This document shows, one piece after another, positions 42,561-52,000 of a stretch of DNA of 64,000 nucleotides. The DNA is taken from NCBI GenBank assembly GCA_031261785.1, contig JAISIZ010000013.1, positions 1 through 64,000 of the forward strand. Reading direction: 5' to 3'. The notes beneath the pieces are model-generated. The model searched no databases, was not told the origin of the DNA, and saw only the letters and a list, made by a program, of their open reading frames with translations. The DNA comes from Mediterranea sp. (in: CFB group bacteria) (GTDB taxonomy: Bacteria > Bacteroidota > Bacteroidia > Bacteroidales > Bacteroidaceae). Position 1 is the first letter of the stretch. Each line of letters opens with the position of its first letter. The translations under genes and the position numbers were made by a program.

Positions 42561-42939
42561 CCCCGGCAACATCCGCAACTCGGATGCCACGGACTGGAAA
42601 GGCGAGGTGGCGGCAGCCGACAAACGGGACGATGCCTTTGAGGAATTCAAGGACATCGCCCACGGCTACCGGGCACTTATCCGCCTACTGCAGAACTACC
42701 GGCGCAAGTGGGGATGTCGAACCATCGGCGACTTCATACGCCGGTGGGCGCCGCCCTCGGAGAATAACACGGCGGGGTATATATCCCGCGTATGCAGTGA
42801 GATGCAGGTGCCGGACACGTATGTGCCCGACGTGGAGGACAAAGGAACCATGTGCGCCTTCGCCGCCGCCATCTCGCAGGTCGAGAACGCCACGCCCGCG
42901 GTAATGGCTGATGTCGAGGCGGGCTGGAACTTACTCTAA
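42523..42939 (+). CDS. Endolysin/lytic transglycosylase (structural protein P5 type)
   Basis: A 138-aa lysozyme-like protein. The opening ARGLRNNNPGNIRNS, followed by FEEFKDIAHGYRALIRLLQNY and TIGDFIRRWAPPSENNTAGYI, is the P5/Bacteroidetes phage muramidase pattern. The ATG at 42523 has the ribosome site GGAAGGGG and starts the family sequence; a longer frame upstream is less likely. It cuts peptidoglycan for lysis or entry. It is followed by the holin- and spanin-like genes, forming a lysis cassette. Confidence 0.85.
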   Translation: MKRALARGLRNNNPGNIRNSDATDWKGEVAAADKRDDAFEEFKDIAHGYRALIRLLQNYRRKWGCRTIGDFIRRWAPPSENNTAGYISRVCSEMQVPDTYVPDVEDKGTMCAFAAAISQVENATPAVMADVEAGWNLL

Positions 42940-42954
42940 AAACGGAATAAGGAT

Positions 42955-43419
42955 ATGGACACACTTGAATTAACGCGGATAATCTGTGGAGTTCTGACGG
43001 CTATCATAGGTGCCGGCGGATTCAAAATGTACATAGACCGCAGGAAGTATATACAGGAGGTAGCAAAGCTCAAAGCCGGTGTAGATGCCGACAACGCGGA
43101 GACGCGCGGGAGGGAACTGGATAATGTTCAGAAAGCTATGCAAATTCTGATGCAAGAAGTAGTAGAACCATTAAAAAAGGAGATAAATGCAGTTAGGAAA
43201 GAAGTTGGAAAGCTCCGCAAGGCTGTTGAAAAGGCTAACACCTGTCCTTTTGCTATTGACTGCCCTGTGCGCGGTGAGTTGCAAAAGTCAGATGAAGCTG
43301 GTGAGTGCCACAAAGGACAGCATCCGAAGCGTCAGCCGCTACGAGCAGACGACGCAACCTGTGCCGATGAGCTTGGCCCGGACGGCGTTTCCGGTGGCGA
43401 TACTGGAGCGATTGCCTGA
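42955..43419 (+). CDS. Membrane-anchored coiled-coil protein, holin or inner spanin-like
   Basis: A 154-aa protein with one N-terminal membrane helix (IICGVLTAIIGAGGFKMYI) and a long charged helix (residues ~25-95), placed between endolysin and spanin genes. This shape fits a pinholin/holin or an inner spanin subunit. Its last 78 codons overlap the next gene in another frame; the final ~55 residues look less structured, as expected when the other frame is under stronger selection. Confidence 0.6.
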   Translation: MDTLELTRIICGVLTAIIGAGGFKMYIDRRKYIQEVAKLKAGVDADNAETRGRELDNVQKAMQILMQEVVEPLKKEINAVRKEVGKLRKAVEKANTCPFAIDCPVRGELQKSDEAGECHKGQHPKRQPLRADDATCADELGPDGVSGGDTGAIA

Positions 43420-43738
43420 GGGCACGGGATTTAGCGCGCGGCAAGGGCAGGCAAAGGTGGACGTGAAGAAGACCTCTGGTGACACCATTGAGGTGACAGC
43501 CACCTGTGACAGCCTCTCCCGCGAGGTGATACGCCTCACGGAGGAGCTGACACGTATCAGGAACGACACCACCAGCGTGGTGACCAAGCCTCCCGACAGG
43601 GTGATAAGAGAGCCGACAGGGTTTCAATGGTTGCAGATATGGATAGGAAGAATAGCTATCCTTATAATAGTGACCATCGTAATCAAGAGGCGTTACGGAA
43701 CAAAAATCATATCAATCATTAAAAGTTTTATAAAATGA
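43187..43738 (+). CDS. Unimolecular spanin-like lipoprotein with C-terminal membrane helix
   Basis: A 183-aa protein with an N-terminal signal sequence and lipobox (LLLLTALCAVSC, cysteine near residue 32), a periplasmic middle part, and a C-terminal membrane helix (IWIGRIAILIIVTIVI) with a basic tail. A lipid-anchored N-terminus plus an inner-membrane C-terminus is the defining layout of u-spanins, which fuse the two membranes in the last step of lysis. It begins 233 bp inside the preceding gene. The ATG and frame are supported by both anchors. Confidence 0.65.
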   Translation: MQLGKKLESSARLLKRLTPVLLLLTALCAVSCKSQMKLVSATKDSIRSVSRYEQTTQPVPMSLARTAFPVAILERLPEGTGFSARQGQAKVDVKKTSGDTIEVTATCDSLSREVIRLTEELTRIRNDTTSVVTKPPDRVIREPTGFQWLQIWIGRIAILIIVTIVIKRRYGTKIISIIKSFIK

Positions 43739-44235
43739 GTACTTCGAGTGACCTTATTTATGGCATAGCTTTGGTGAAATTCGGCGGAGTAGAAATCGGT
43801 TGGCTGTCCCAAGACGGCCTACAACCGGCAGGAACAGCCCCGTCCAGCACGCCAATCTATGCCGCGCAGGTGAAGGATGGTCCGGTCATCAGTCTGCTGA
43901 CAACTCCGGGATTGACCGCTTTCACTGCCACTTTGATAGATTTATCCGCGGAAGCGATGATAAACGTGATAGGTGGAACAACTGACGACAACGGAGGCTA
44001 TGAACCGCCCGAGAAGTGGGAAAAGTCCGGCGTTATGGACATCAAGTGCGACAGCGGTCATACCATCCGTCTGTACAACGCGAAAGTGTCCGGTACAGAC
44101 TTTGGCAATGGCATCAACACCAGTAATGTGTTGGGGTTAGGCATACGCATTGAGGTTATGAAGGATGCTAACGGCAAGCGTCTCAAGACGTTTAAGCCCG
44201 GCATCGACCCCGAAACCGGCTTACCTGAGGCATGA
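43735..44235 (+). CDS. Major tail tube protein
   Basis: A 166-aa beta-rich protein, placed before the tail assembly chaperone pair and the tape measure, as tail tube genes are. Repeated strands (GIALVKFGGVEIGWLSQDG; HTIRLYNAKVSGTDFGNG; GLGIRIEVM) fit the tube fold. It overlaps the neighbouring genes by 4 bp on both sides. No sheath gene is present, which supports a siphovirus tail. Confidence 0.7.
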   Translation: MSTSSDLIYGIALVKFGGVEIGWLSQDGLQPAGTAPSSTPIYAAQVKDGPVISLLTTPGLTAFTATLIDLSAEAMINVIGGTTDDNGGYEPPEKWEKSGVMDIKCDSGHTIRLYNAKVSGTDFGNGINTSNVLGLGIRIEVMKDANGKRLKTFKPGIDPETGLPEA

Positions 44236-44711
44236 TGGACGAGCTAAGTTTCAACAAGGAGCGTTTGGCGGCACAGGTCTTGTCCGATGAGGGCATCTCC
44301 TTGCCGCTTCGTCTTCTCTGGAAGCGGAAGAAGCACCTGCGTTGGGTGATGCGCGTGCCCTCGTGGGAGAGCAAGGAACGGGTGACGAGAATGTACCTCA
44401 AAATCGCCGTAACGCCCGAGGAGCTGCAAGGCTACACCTACGATCAAAAGCTGGAGTTCATCGCCCGCCACACGAAGACCATCTCGCGCATGGTGGCTTA
44501 CGGCATCGTTCGCGGCCCGCTATTGGGGCGTTTACTTAACCGTCCGGTGGCATGGATGCTACGTTCGTGGATGCATCCCGTCGCGTTGGAAGAGGCGTTC
44601 GCCCTCTTCGCCACGACGATAAACACCGTCCCTTTCGAGAATATTATCAGATTGGCGAGCGTCCTGAGGACAACCGCCCCAAATCTGAGCCACGCCGCCG
44701 ACGGGAGTTAA
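44232..44711 (+). CDS. Tail assembly chaperone, upstream product (gpG-like)
   Basis: A 159-aa mainly helical protein in the position of lambda gpG. It ends with a slippery heptamer CCCAAAT (44678-44684) read as CCA AAT in this frame, nine codons before the stop. Most ribosomes should finish here; some slip back one base and continue into the second frame, giving a longer protein. The gene overlaps the tube gene by 4 bp. Confidence 0.75.
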   Translation: MMDELSFNKERLAAQVLSDEGISLPLRLLWKRKKHLRWVMRVPSWESKERVTRMYLKIAVTPEELQGYTYDQKLEFIARHTKTISRMVAYGIVRGPLLGRLLNRPVAWMLRSWMHPVALEEAFALFATTINTVPFENIIRLASVLRTTAPNLSHAADGS

Positions 44712-44980
44712 AGGGGCACATGGAGCCTTCCCATAGCCCGTTCGGAACATTGGGACAGATAGCCCGCGACACGGGCTGGTCGGTGAACTATATCCGTCGA
44801 AGGGTGAACTACCCGATGTTGATGCTCATGATGAGCGACGCTCCGCGCTACGTGGATGCCAAGCAGTCCATGTTGGACTATTACAAGAACCATGCGGCAG
44901 GCAAACAGCAGCCGCAGAAGAAACAGCCGGGATTGCACCCGCTGGAAGCGTTTAAACTCTTAGAGGAACAAGAAGAATGA
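44684..44980 (+). CDS. Tail assembly chaperone, -1 frameshift extension (gpT-like)
   Basis: This is the 98-codon part added by a -1 shift at CCCAAAT; the fused product would be 249 aa. Its first residues are SEPRRRRELKG, followed by a predicted HTH-like helical stretch (LGQIARDTGWSVNYIRRRVNYP) and a Gln/Lys-rich C-terminus. A free start is also possible at the ATG at 44720, preceded by AAAGGGG, so two forms may exist. It overlaps the tape measure gene by 4 bp (ATGA). Confidence 0.7.
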   Translation, partial: SEPRRRRELKGHMEPSHSPFGTLGQIARDTGWSVNYIRRRVNYPMLMLMMSDAPRYVDAKQSMLDYYKNHAAGKQQPQKKQPGLHPLEAFKLLEEQEE

Positions 44981-47900
44981 ACCCCATCAAACTTGAGATA
45001 TTCTTGGATGACAAGACACTCGCCGGCATCCGCTCGGCAGAGGGTGGCGTCGCCGGCATGGAGCAATTCACCAAGGATGTGATTACCCGGCTGGAGGCGG
45101 AGCTTGCCCAGCTCCAGAAGCAATACAAGGACTTGCGGAAGCAGGGATTGGTGAGCGAGAAGGAGTTGGCGGACGTGCAAGCCCTGAAAGGTGTCATCGA
45201 GGAACTCAACAAGCGTATCAAGGAGCTGGAGGTGACAAAGAAAACCACCGGCAAAACGCCCATCGTGGACGCGGAGACCGCCAAGCGGCAGACGAACACG
45301 CTGCAAATGGAGGTCTCGCAGCTCTCCCGTGAGCTGCCCGCCCTCGCCACGGGGCCGCAAATGTTCATCCTCGCCATATCAAACAACTTGCCGATGCTGG
45401 CGGACCGCATCAAGCAGGTGAGGCTCCAGAACGAGCTGCTCGCCAAGTCAGGGCAAAAAGGCACTCCCGTATGGAGACAATTGCTTTCAGCCGCCGGGTC
45501 GTGGCAAACGCTCCTGATGGTAGGCATCACGCTCCTCGTGATGTACGGCAAGGAAATCGGCGAATGGGTAAGCGGGTTGTTCGGCGCGAAGAAAGCGCTC
45601 GACGAGAACATCGAATCACTGGAGGAGTTCCAAGAGAAAGCCGGTGAGGGCGTGAGTAAGCTGCTCGCTACCTATAACAGGCTGCGGGCGGGATGGAACG
45701 ACCTTACCACCTCTCTGAAAGAGCGGGAGAAATATATCCTCGACAACAAGAAAGCTTTCGATGAGCTGGGCGTTTCCATCTCCACCATCAACGAGGCGGA
45801 GAATGTCTTCAACAACCATAAGGACGAGTTTATCGACGCGCTGATTACCCGCGCCAAGGCCGCCGCCGCTTTCGAGCTGGCATCCGAGCAGTACAAGAAA
45901 GGCGTGGAGAAGATGATAGCGGCGGAAGCCATGCCGGAAAAGGGGAAGTGGAGCATCGGCAAGGCGTTCAAGGGTTATACTCAGTGGGACTATGTCACCT
46001 CCTCCAATCCCGAGCGGGCGGACGCCATAAAGAAAGCGAACGAGTTCTTCGACAAGGGGGACACGATGCTATACAACTCGCTCACCTTCTCGAACGAGGA
46101 GGCGCAGGCGTTGAAAGACGCCAATGTGCAGAGCGCGAACACGGTCATCGAGGGTTCGGTGGCCGCCATAGAAGCCGTCATCGCCGCCAAGCGTGAGAGC
46201 CTGAAAAAGATAACCAACAAGGCCGACTACCAGAAAATCGAAGCCGAAATCAAGGCGGAGCAGAAGAAACTGGATGCCATCACCGGCGGGAAGAAACAGC
46301 CCGAGAACAAGAAAGACTACGCCACCGAGCTGGCGGAAGCCCGCGTGCGTGCCCTCCAGAAGCTCGAAGAGGCGGAGGTGGCGGTCATGGAAGAGGGTTA
46401 CAAGAAACGCCGCGCCGTGGCGCAAAAGGAGTATAACGAGAGTATCGACGAGATGGATAAGACGGAACAAGCCACGTTGAAGAAGATAGCCGAAGCCAGG
46501 AAGAAAGGCATCAAGGTGTCTCCGGAAGAGGAAGCGGGCGTGAAGAGTAACGCCTGGCAGCAACGGGTGCTCGCCATGATGGCTTACTCGAAGAAAATCT
46601 ACGAGATTGAGCGGGAATGGAGAGAGAAAGGGCAGCGAGCATGGATAGAGTATAACAAGCAGTACGGAAGTTATCAGGAGAAACGCTTGGCAATCACCCA
46701 AGATTACGCCATCAAGATTGGCAAGGCCGAGACTGACGGCGAGCGCGCGACGCTCATGCGCGAACGTGAAGATGATGTAAAAAAACTCGATTTCGAGAAC
46801 TTCAAAGCCGGCATCAACTTCGCCGACGTGTTCAGCAACTTGGACGAGCAGAGCACCGAGACGCTCTCTACGCTGCGCGACAAATTGCGGGATTACATCA
46901 ATGGGGCGGCCAAGGACTTGAAGCCTTCGGACTTGAAAGACCTGCAGCAAGCCCTCACCAAGATAGACTACAAGCTCATCGACCGCAAGCCTATCGAGGA
47001 GTTGAAAAGAGCGTTGTCCGACTACGGCAAGGCGGACGAGGAGGTGGAACGGGCACAGAAAGAGCTGAACGCCGTCATGCGAGGCGGCTCTGTCATAACG
47101 GGCATGTACATGGATGCCACCGGTAAGCTGGTGACCCGGCTGCTCACGCAGGAGCAGGCGGAGAAGAATCTTTCCGACGCGGAGCGCAAGCGGCAAGAGA
47201 GCCGCGCGAAACTGGCTAAATCCCTGGATGGTGTCGCCGGAAAGATGTCCTCCTACGCGCGGGCGGCAGATGACGTGATAAACATGCTGGAAGGCTTCGG
47301 GGTAAGTATTGACGGGAACGCCAAGAGGGTAGTGGAGGGATTCGGCCAGATGTCCGACGGTATCAGTGGCTTTGCCAAGTCGCTGCTTTCGATGGACATC
47401 GGCGGCATGATTAGCGGCATCACGAACGTGTTGGGTGGTCTGGTAAAGACGGTAGGCTCACTTTTCGGCGCGGATTGGGGCGGCGAGCGGTCGCGTAAGC
47501 GGTATGAAGAGGCGAAAGAAAAATATGAGAGCTACATGGCAGTGCTGGATAAGGTCATCTCCAAACAGAAAGAACTTGTGGCTTCCATGTCTGCCGACGA
47601 TTTCGCCAACGCTAACAATTCTTACGACGCGGCGCGTAAGCTACTCCAGAAACAAGGTGACTACGCCCGCGAGATGGGTAAAGCCTATCTGAACAGCGGC
47701 GCGAGCAAGGGCTTTCTGGGCATCGGTTCCTCGGCTTCCGAAGGAACCAAGCAGCGGGAAAACATCTCCTCACAGGCGTGGGAGCAGGCACGGCAGGCGC
47801 TGGGCGGCGACTTCCACAAGTACGGCATCGGTGACGGGCGCATGACCGGATTGTTCGACCTCCAGTACGGGCAGCTCGTGAAGTTGCGCGACGAGGCGAG

Positions 47901-48585
47901 CGGGTTCTGGGCGGAGCTAAATGAAGACACGCGTAACTATCTGGACCAAATCATCGAGAGCGAGGAGGCGTGGCAAGAAGTGCAAAAAGCCCGTAAGGAA
48001 GCCCTTACGGGTACGGACTTCGACAGCTTCTACGACAATTATGTCTCCATGATCGCCGACATGGACACCACCAACGAGGACATGGCGGAGAACTTTGGGG
48101 ACTACCTGCGCAAGCAGATATTGGGAGCGCTCATAGCGGGCCAGTACAAAGACCGCATAAAAGCCCTGTATGACGCATGGGCGGATATGGCGGAATCGGA
48201 CGGAAGTCTTTCCGCCTCCGAACAAGACCGCCTCAAGACGCAATACCAGCAACTCGTTGACGAGATGATGAAACAGCGTGAGCAGATGGCGGGCAGTTTC
48301 GGGTGGACATCTTCCGCCACCGGCACCCAGTCCGGACAGTCGGGCGCGTTCACCGCCATGTCGCAGGAACAGGGCACGAAGCTGGAGGGCTTGTTCACCT
48401 CCCTGCAAGACCATGCCAGCGGCATCCGCCAGCTTGTCACCGACCTGAAAGCCGGTCGCGAAGCCGACCACGAACTCTTCTTGCAGATAGCCCAGAACAC
48501 CGCCTATTGCCAGCGGTTGGAGGAAATCCTAGAGATCATGCAGAACAACAACATCAACGGCACCAAGGTAAAAGTTATAGGATGA
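44977..48585 (+). CDS. Tape measure protein
   Basis: A 1202-aa protein that sets tail length and carries DNA-entry functions. Long helical/coiled-coil regions alternate with two or more hydrophobic segments (WQTLLMVGITLLVMYGKEIGEW near residue 180 and SMDIGGMISGITNVLGGLVKTVGSLFGA near residue 815, quoted in part). Gly/Ala-rich and charged spacers are typical. It follows the chaperone gene by a 4-bp overlap. By the usual rule of ~1.5 angstrom per residue the tail would be about 180 nm. Confidence 0.9.
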   Translation: MNPIKLEIFLDDKTLAGIRSAEGGVAGMEQFTKDVITRLEAELAQLQKQYKDLRKQGLVSEKELADVQALKGVIEELNKRIKELEVTKKTTGKTPIVDAETAKRQTNTLQMEVSQLSRELPALATGPQMFILAISNNLPMLADRIKQVRLQNELLAKSGQKGTPVWRQLLSAAGSWQTLLMVGITLLVMYGKEIGEWVSGLFGAKKALDENIESLEEFQEKAGEGVSKLLATYNRLRAGWNDLTTSLKEREKYILDNKKAFDELGVSISTINEAENVFNNHKDEFIDALITRAKAAAAFELASEQYKKGVEKMIAAEAMPEKGKWSIGKAFKGYTQWDYVTSSNPERADAIKKANEFFDKGDTMLYNSLTFSNEEAQALKDANVQSANTVIEGSVAAIEAVIAAKRESLKKITNKADYQKIEAEIKAEQKKLDAITGGKKQPENKKDYATELAEARVRALQKLEEAEVAVMEEGYKKRRAVAQKEYNESIDEMDKTEQATLKKIAEARKKGIKVSPEEEAGVKSNAWQQRVLAMMAYSKKIYEIEREWREKGQRAWIEYNKQYGSYQEKRLAITQDYAIKIGKAETDGERATLMREREDDVKKLDFENFKAGINFADVFSNLDEQSTETLSTLRDKLRDYINGAAKDLKPSDLKDLQQALTKIDYKLIDRKPIEELKRALSDYGKADEEVERAQKELNAVMRGGSVITGMYMDATGKLVTRLLTQEQAEKNLSDAERKRQESRAKLAKSLDGVAGKMSSYARAADDVINMLEGFGVSIDGNAKRVVEGFGQMSDGISGFAKSLLSMDIGGMISGITNVLGGLVKTVGSLFGADWGGERSRKRYEEAKEKYESYMAVLDKVISKQKELVASMSADDFANANNSYDAARKLLQKQGDYAREMGKAYLNSGASKGFLGIGSSASEGTKQRENISSQAWEQARQALGGDFHKYGIGDGRMTGLFDLQYGQLVKLRDEASGFWAELNEDTRNYLDQIIESEEAWQEVQKARKEALTGTDFDSFYDNYVSMIADMDTTNEDMAENFGDYLRKQILGALIAGQYKDRIKALYDAWADMAESDGSLSASEQDRLKTQYQQLVDEMMKQREQMAGSFGWTSSATGTQSGQSGAFTAMSQEQGTKLEGLFTSLQDHASGIRQLVTDLKAGREADHELFLQIAQNTAYCQRLEEILEIMQNNNINGTKVKVIG

Positions 48586-49040
48586 TGAAAGATTTAAGCG
48601 GACTGATGACCATCAACAACCAAGACGCTTGGACAAGTTACCGGGCTTGGCTGTGCGAGGAGAGCGAGGAGGACAGCACCTCCATCGACGAGCTGCTGCG
48701 TCCCGTGGAGATGAAGGAGTACACCACGGTGGAGTACCGCGAGCAGAACGGCGAGGAACTGCCAGACGACCTGCCCACACCGGCGTACAAGGCGCGCGAC
48801 CTCACGCTTTACATTGCCGTGTACGGCGTGTCGCTGTCGGATTACAACACCCGCCGCGTGGCACTGCTGAACGCGCTGCGCGCGGGGTGGCTCAACATCA
48901 AGCTCACCGGCTTGCCGCTCACGTACAAGGTCTATTACAAAGGCACCACCGACAAGCCCAAGGTGTACACCGACGTGGCTACCGGCGAGACGGTGGGCAT
49001 GTGGAAAGTGAGGCTCCGCGAGCCGAAGCCCGGCATTTGA
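48582..49040 (+). CDS. Distal tail-like protein (152 aa)
   Basis: A 152-aa beta-rich protein with a start overlapping the tape measure stop (ATGATGA, so 48582 or 48585). Placed between tape measure and the large tip protein, it is in the slot of the distal tail (Dit-type) protein. Features: DLTLYIAVYGVSLSDYNTRRVALLN and the C-terminal MWKVRLREPKPG. Identification is by position. Confidence 0.65.
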   Translation: MMKDLSGLMTINNQDAWTSYRAWLCEESEEDSTSIDELLRPVEMKEYTTVEYREQNGEELPDDLPTPAYKARDLTLYIAVYGVSLSDYNTRRVALLNALRAGWLNIKLTGLPLTYKVYYKGTTDKPKVYTDVATGETVGMWKVRLREPKPGI

Positions 49041-49062
49041 ACGACGTTTAAACACCCTTTAA

Positions 49063-52000
49063 ATGGAACTCAAGATATACAGCCTTTCCGGCACGCTGAA
49101 ATTGGCTGCCAGCACCGCGGATTCATCGAGATGGAACCGCGAGCTGATGGTGGAGAACGCGGTCTCGTGCACCTTCACGTGGCCAGCGTACGTTCCGCTG
49201 GAGGTGGGCGACTACATCACCCTTGCGGGCGTTCGGTTCTCCATCAAGGCGGGGTACAAGCCCAAGCAGAAGTCCACGCAGGAGTACACCTACAACGTGA
49301 AGTTCTACGCCCCCGAGCACGATGCCGAGCGGGTGATGTACCTGAACCTCACCGACGGGCAGTACAACCCGCGGTTCTCGCTGGACGGCAGCCCGATAGA
49401 GCACCTGCGGAAGTGGGTGGATAACCTGAACCGTATCACCGGCACCACGCTCTGGCGTATCGGTACGGTCATCACCGCCCCGAACAAGACCATCGAGTAC
49501 AACAACGTGAACTGCTGGGATGCCATCACCATGCAGGCGGAGGCGTTCGGGACGGAGTGGTGGGCGGACGGTTACAACATCAACCTGACACGCTGCGAGC
49601 GCGGCACGCGGGTGTCGCTGGGCTACCGGCAGGGCTTGACCTCGCTCACGCAGGCGGACAATACCGACGGCGTGAAGTTCTTCACCCGCCTGATACCGCT
49701 GGGCAGCACCCGTAACATCGACCGTAGCCGCTACGGTTTCGACCGCCTGCAACTGCCCGACCGCTCGGTGTACGTCGAGCGAAACACGCGGTTCGGGCTG
49801 TATGAACACGTCGAAGAGGATGCCTTTTCGGATATATACCCGCGATATACGGGTACGGTCAGCTCCGTGCGGCAGGAGCAAAAGACAGGCGAGGACGGCA
49901 ACCCCTTTACCATCTACTACTTCAAGGATAACGCGATACCTTTCAACCCGAACGACAACGAGATCGCCGGGCTGGTGAAGCACGTATCGTTCCAAAGCGG
50001 TGAGCTGAACGGTCGCGACTTCGAGGCGAACTGGCACGCCGACACAGGGGAGTGGGAGATTATCAACACCTATCCGGCGGAGGACGTGCAGGTGCCCGGC
50101 GGAAACCTCATCCCAAAAGTGGGTGACGCTTACGTCCCGTGGAACTTCCGTATGCCGACAGCCTACGAGCAGGCGGCGGAACAGGAGTATGCCGTCGCGG
50201 TGTCTGACTACCTTGCCACCTATTCCAACGACGTGAGCAAGTATGGTGGCGACACCGACTACATCTATATCGACAAGAACAACGTGCCCCTGCAATTGGG
50301 GCAGAGCGTGCGCCTGCTTTCGGAGCAGTACTTTCCCACGACCGGTTATCTGGACAACCGGATGACCAAGATAAGCTGCAAACTCGACAACCTCTCCATC
50401 GCCAGCATCGAATGCACCAATAAGGTGGGACAGGGATGGAAGAAGAGCGTGGACAGCTCGCTGGACACGTTGCAATACATCATCGCCAAGCGGCAGGAAG
50501 AAACGCCGCTGGACATCATGAAGTCTTGGGATGGTCGCGAGATAACCGATTATAGAGTGCTCTCCGCGCTTCGCGCCATTAACGAAATCACCCGCCGCTC
50601 CATCTCCAAGCAGCGGAACGACACGGCTGCCGGATTGATAAAGTTCCTGCTCGGACTGGAACTGGGCAGCTACACCAGCGGCACCAGCGGCGGCAAGATA
50701 GACGCCGCGGGCAACGCCGAGCTGCTCTCGCTCACCCTGCGCGGCATCCTGCGCTCGGTCACTTTCGTTGACGGCCTCACGGGTGAAGGCTTCGGCTTGG
50801 GGCAGGACGCTGACGGCGTCACCTCCCTGACGCTCGACAGGCTCACCGTCCGGCAGACAATGACCGTGATGGAGACGCTTATCCAAAAGATACGCTCGGT
50901 CGGCGGCCAGATCATCGTGTCGGCGGCCAACGGGAAGATAAGGGAGGTTACTCGATCCGGCGACGACTACCTTATCTCATTCGAGCAAGCCAACATGTTC
51001 CAGCCGCACGACCTGATGCGCTGCTCCACCTTTACCGGCGCCGCGCTTAAATCCTACTGGGTGGAAATCTCCGTCGTGGACGGCGACACCGTCACCGTTC
51101 CCGTATCCGAGTTCGACACCTCCCTGCCCGAGGCGGGCGACGAGTGCGTGCTGATGGGCAACACCGCGACCGCCGGTCGGCAGAACTGTATCTCTATCGC
51201 CGCCACCGAGGACGGGCAGCCGCGTATCGACGTGCTGAACGGCATCGTCACGAAGAGCCTCGCCGGCGCGCTGCGCACGCGGGTGGGCAACCTCGACGGC
51301 ATCTCGGACAGCTGGTTTCCGGAGGACAACCAGCCTCACGGTGATGGACTGTACAGCGACAACGCCTACCTGCGCGGCTCGTTCCTCCTGCTGACGGGCG
51401 AGGACGTGCTCACGAAATTCGAGATAACGGAAGGACTGATAGCGAGTTCGATCGAGGGACTGCGGCAGGACTTCCTCGAGGAGAAAGGGTATCTCTCCAA
51501 CCCCACCTTCGGCAGCGGCATGGACAAGTGGGACGCCACGAACGAGGCGGCGTTCTTTCTCGTGGGGAACAAGTGGATATGGGCCAACGGCAACGCGCTG
51601 TCGAGGAAAGGCGGCGTGACCCTGACGGAATGGGACGGGGGGCGGATGGTGGCGCGTATCAAGGACAACTATATCCGCCAGTACAACGCCGACCTGCGCG
51701 AGAAGCCCGCGTTCGACGGGGTGGACGGGGACGGGAACAGGATTCCCGTGCCGGTGTACCTCTCCTTCATGTACAGGTGCGCCACGGCGGGCACGCTCAC
51801 CGTGGGGTTCGAGAACGTGGACGACACGGGCTTCGCCACCTACACTCCCCTTGAGGTAAGCGAGGAGATAGCCGTAACGGACGGTTACACGCAGTTCCAT
51901 GCCGAAGGCGCGTGGAACGGCACGGGCGACTTCACGCTCTCCTTCACCGGCGATATATACCTTTACCTGCTGGTGCTCTCCACCGACAAGTTGGAGGCGC

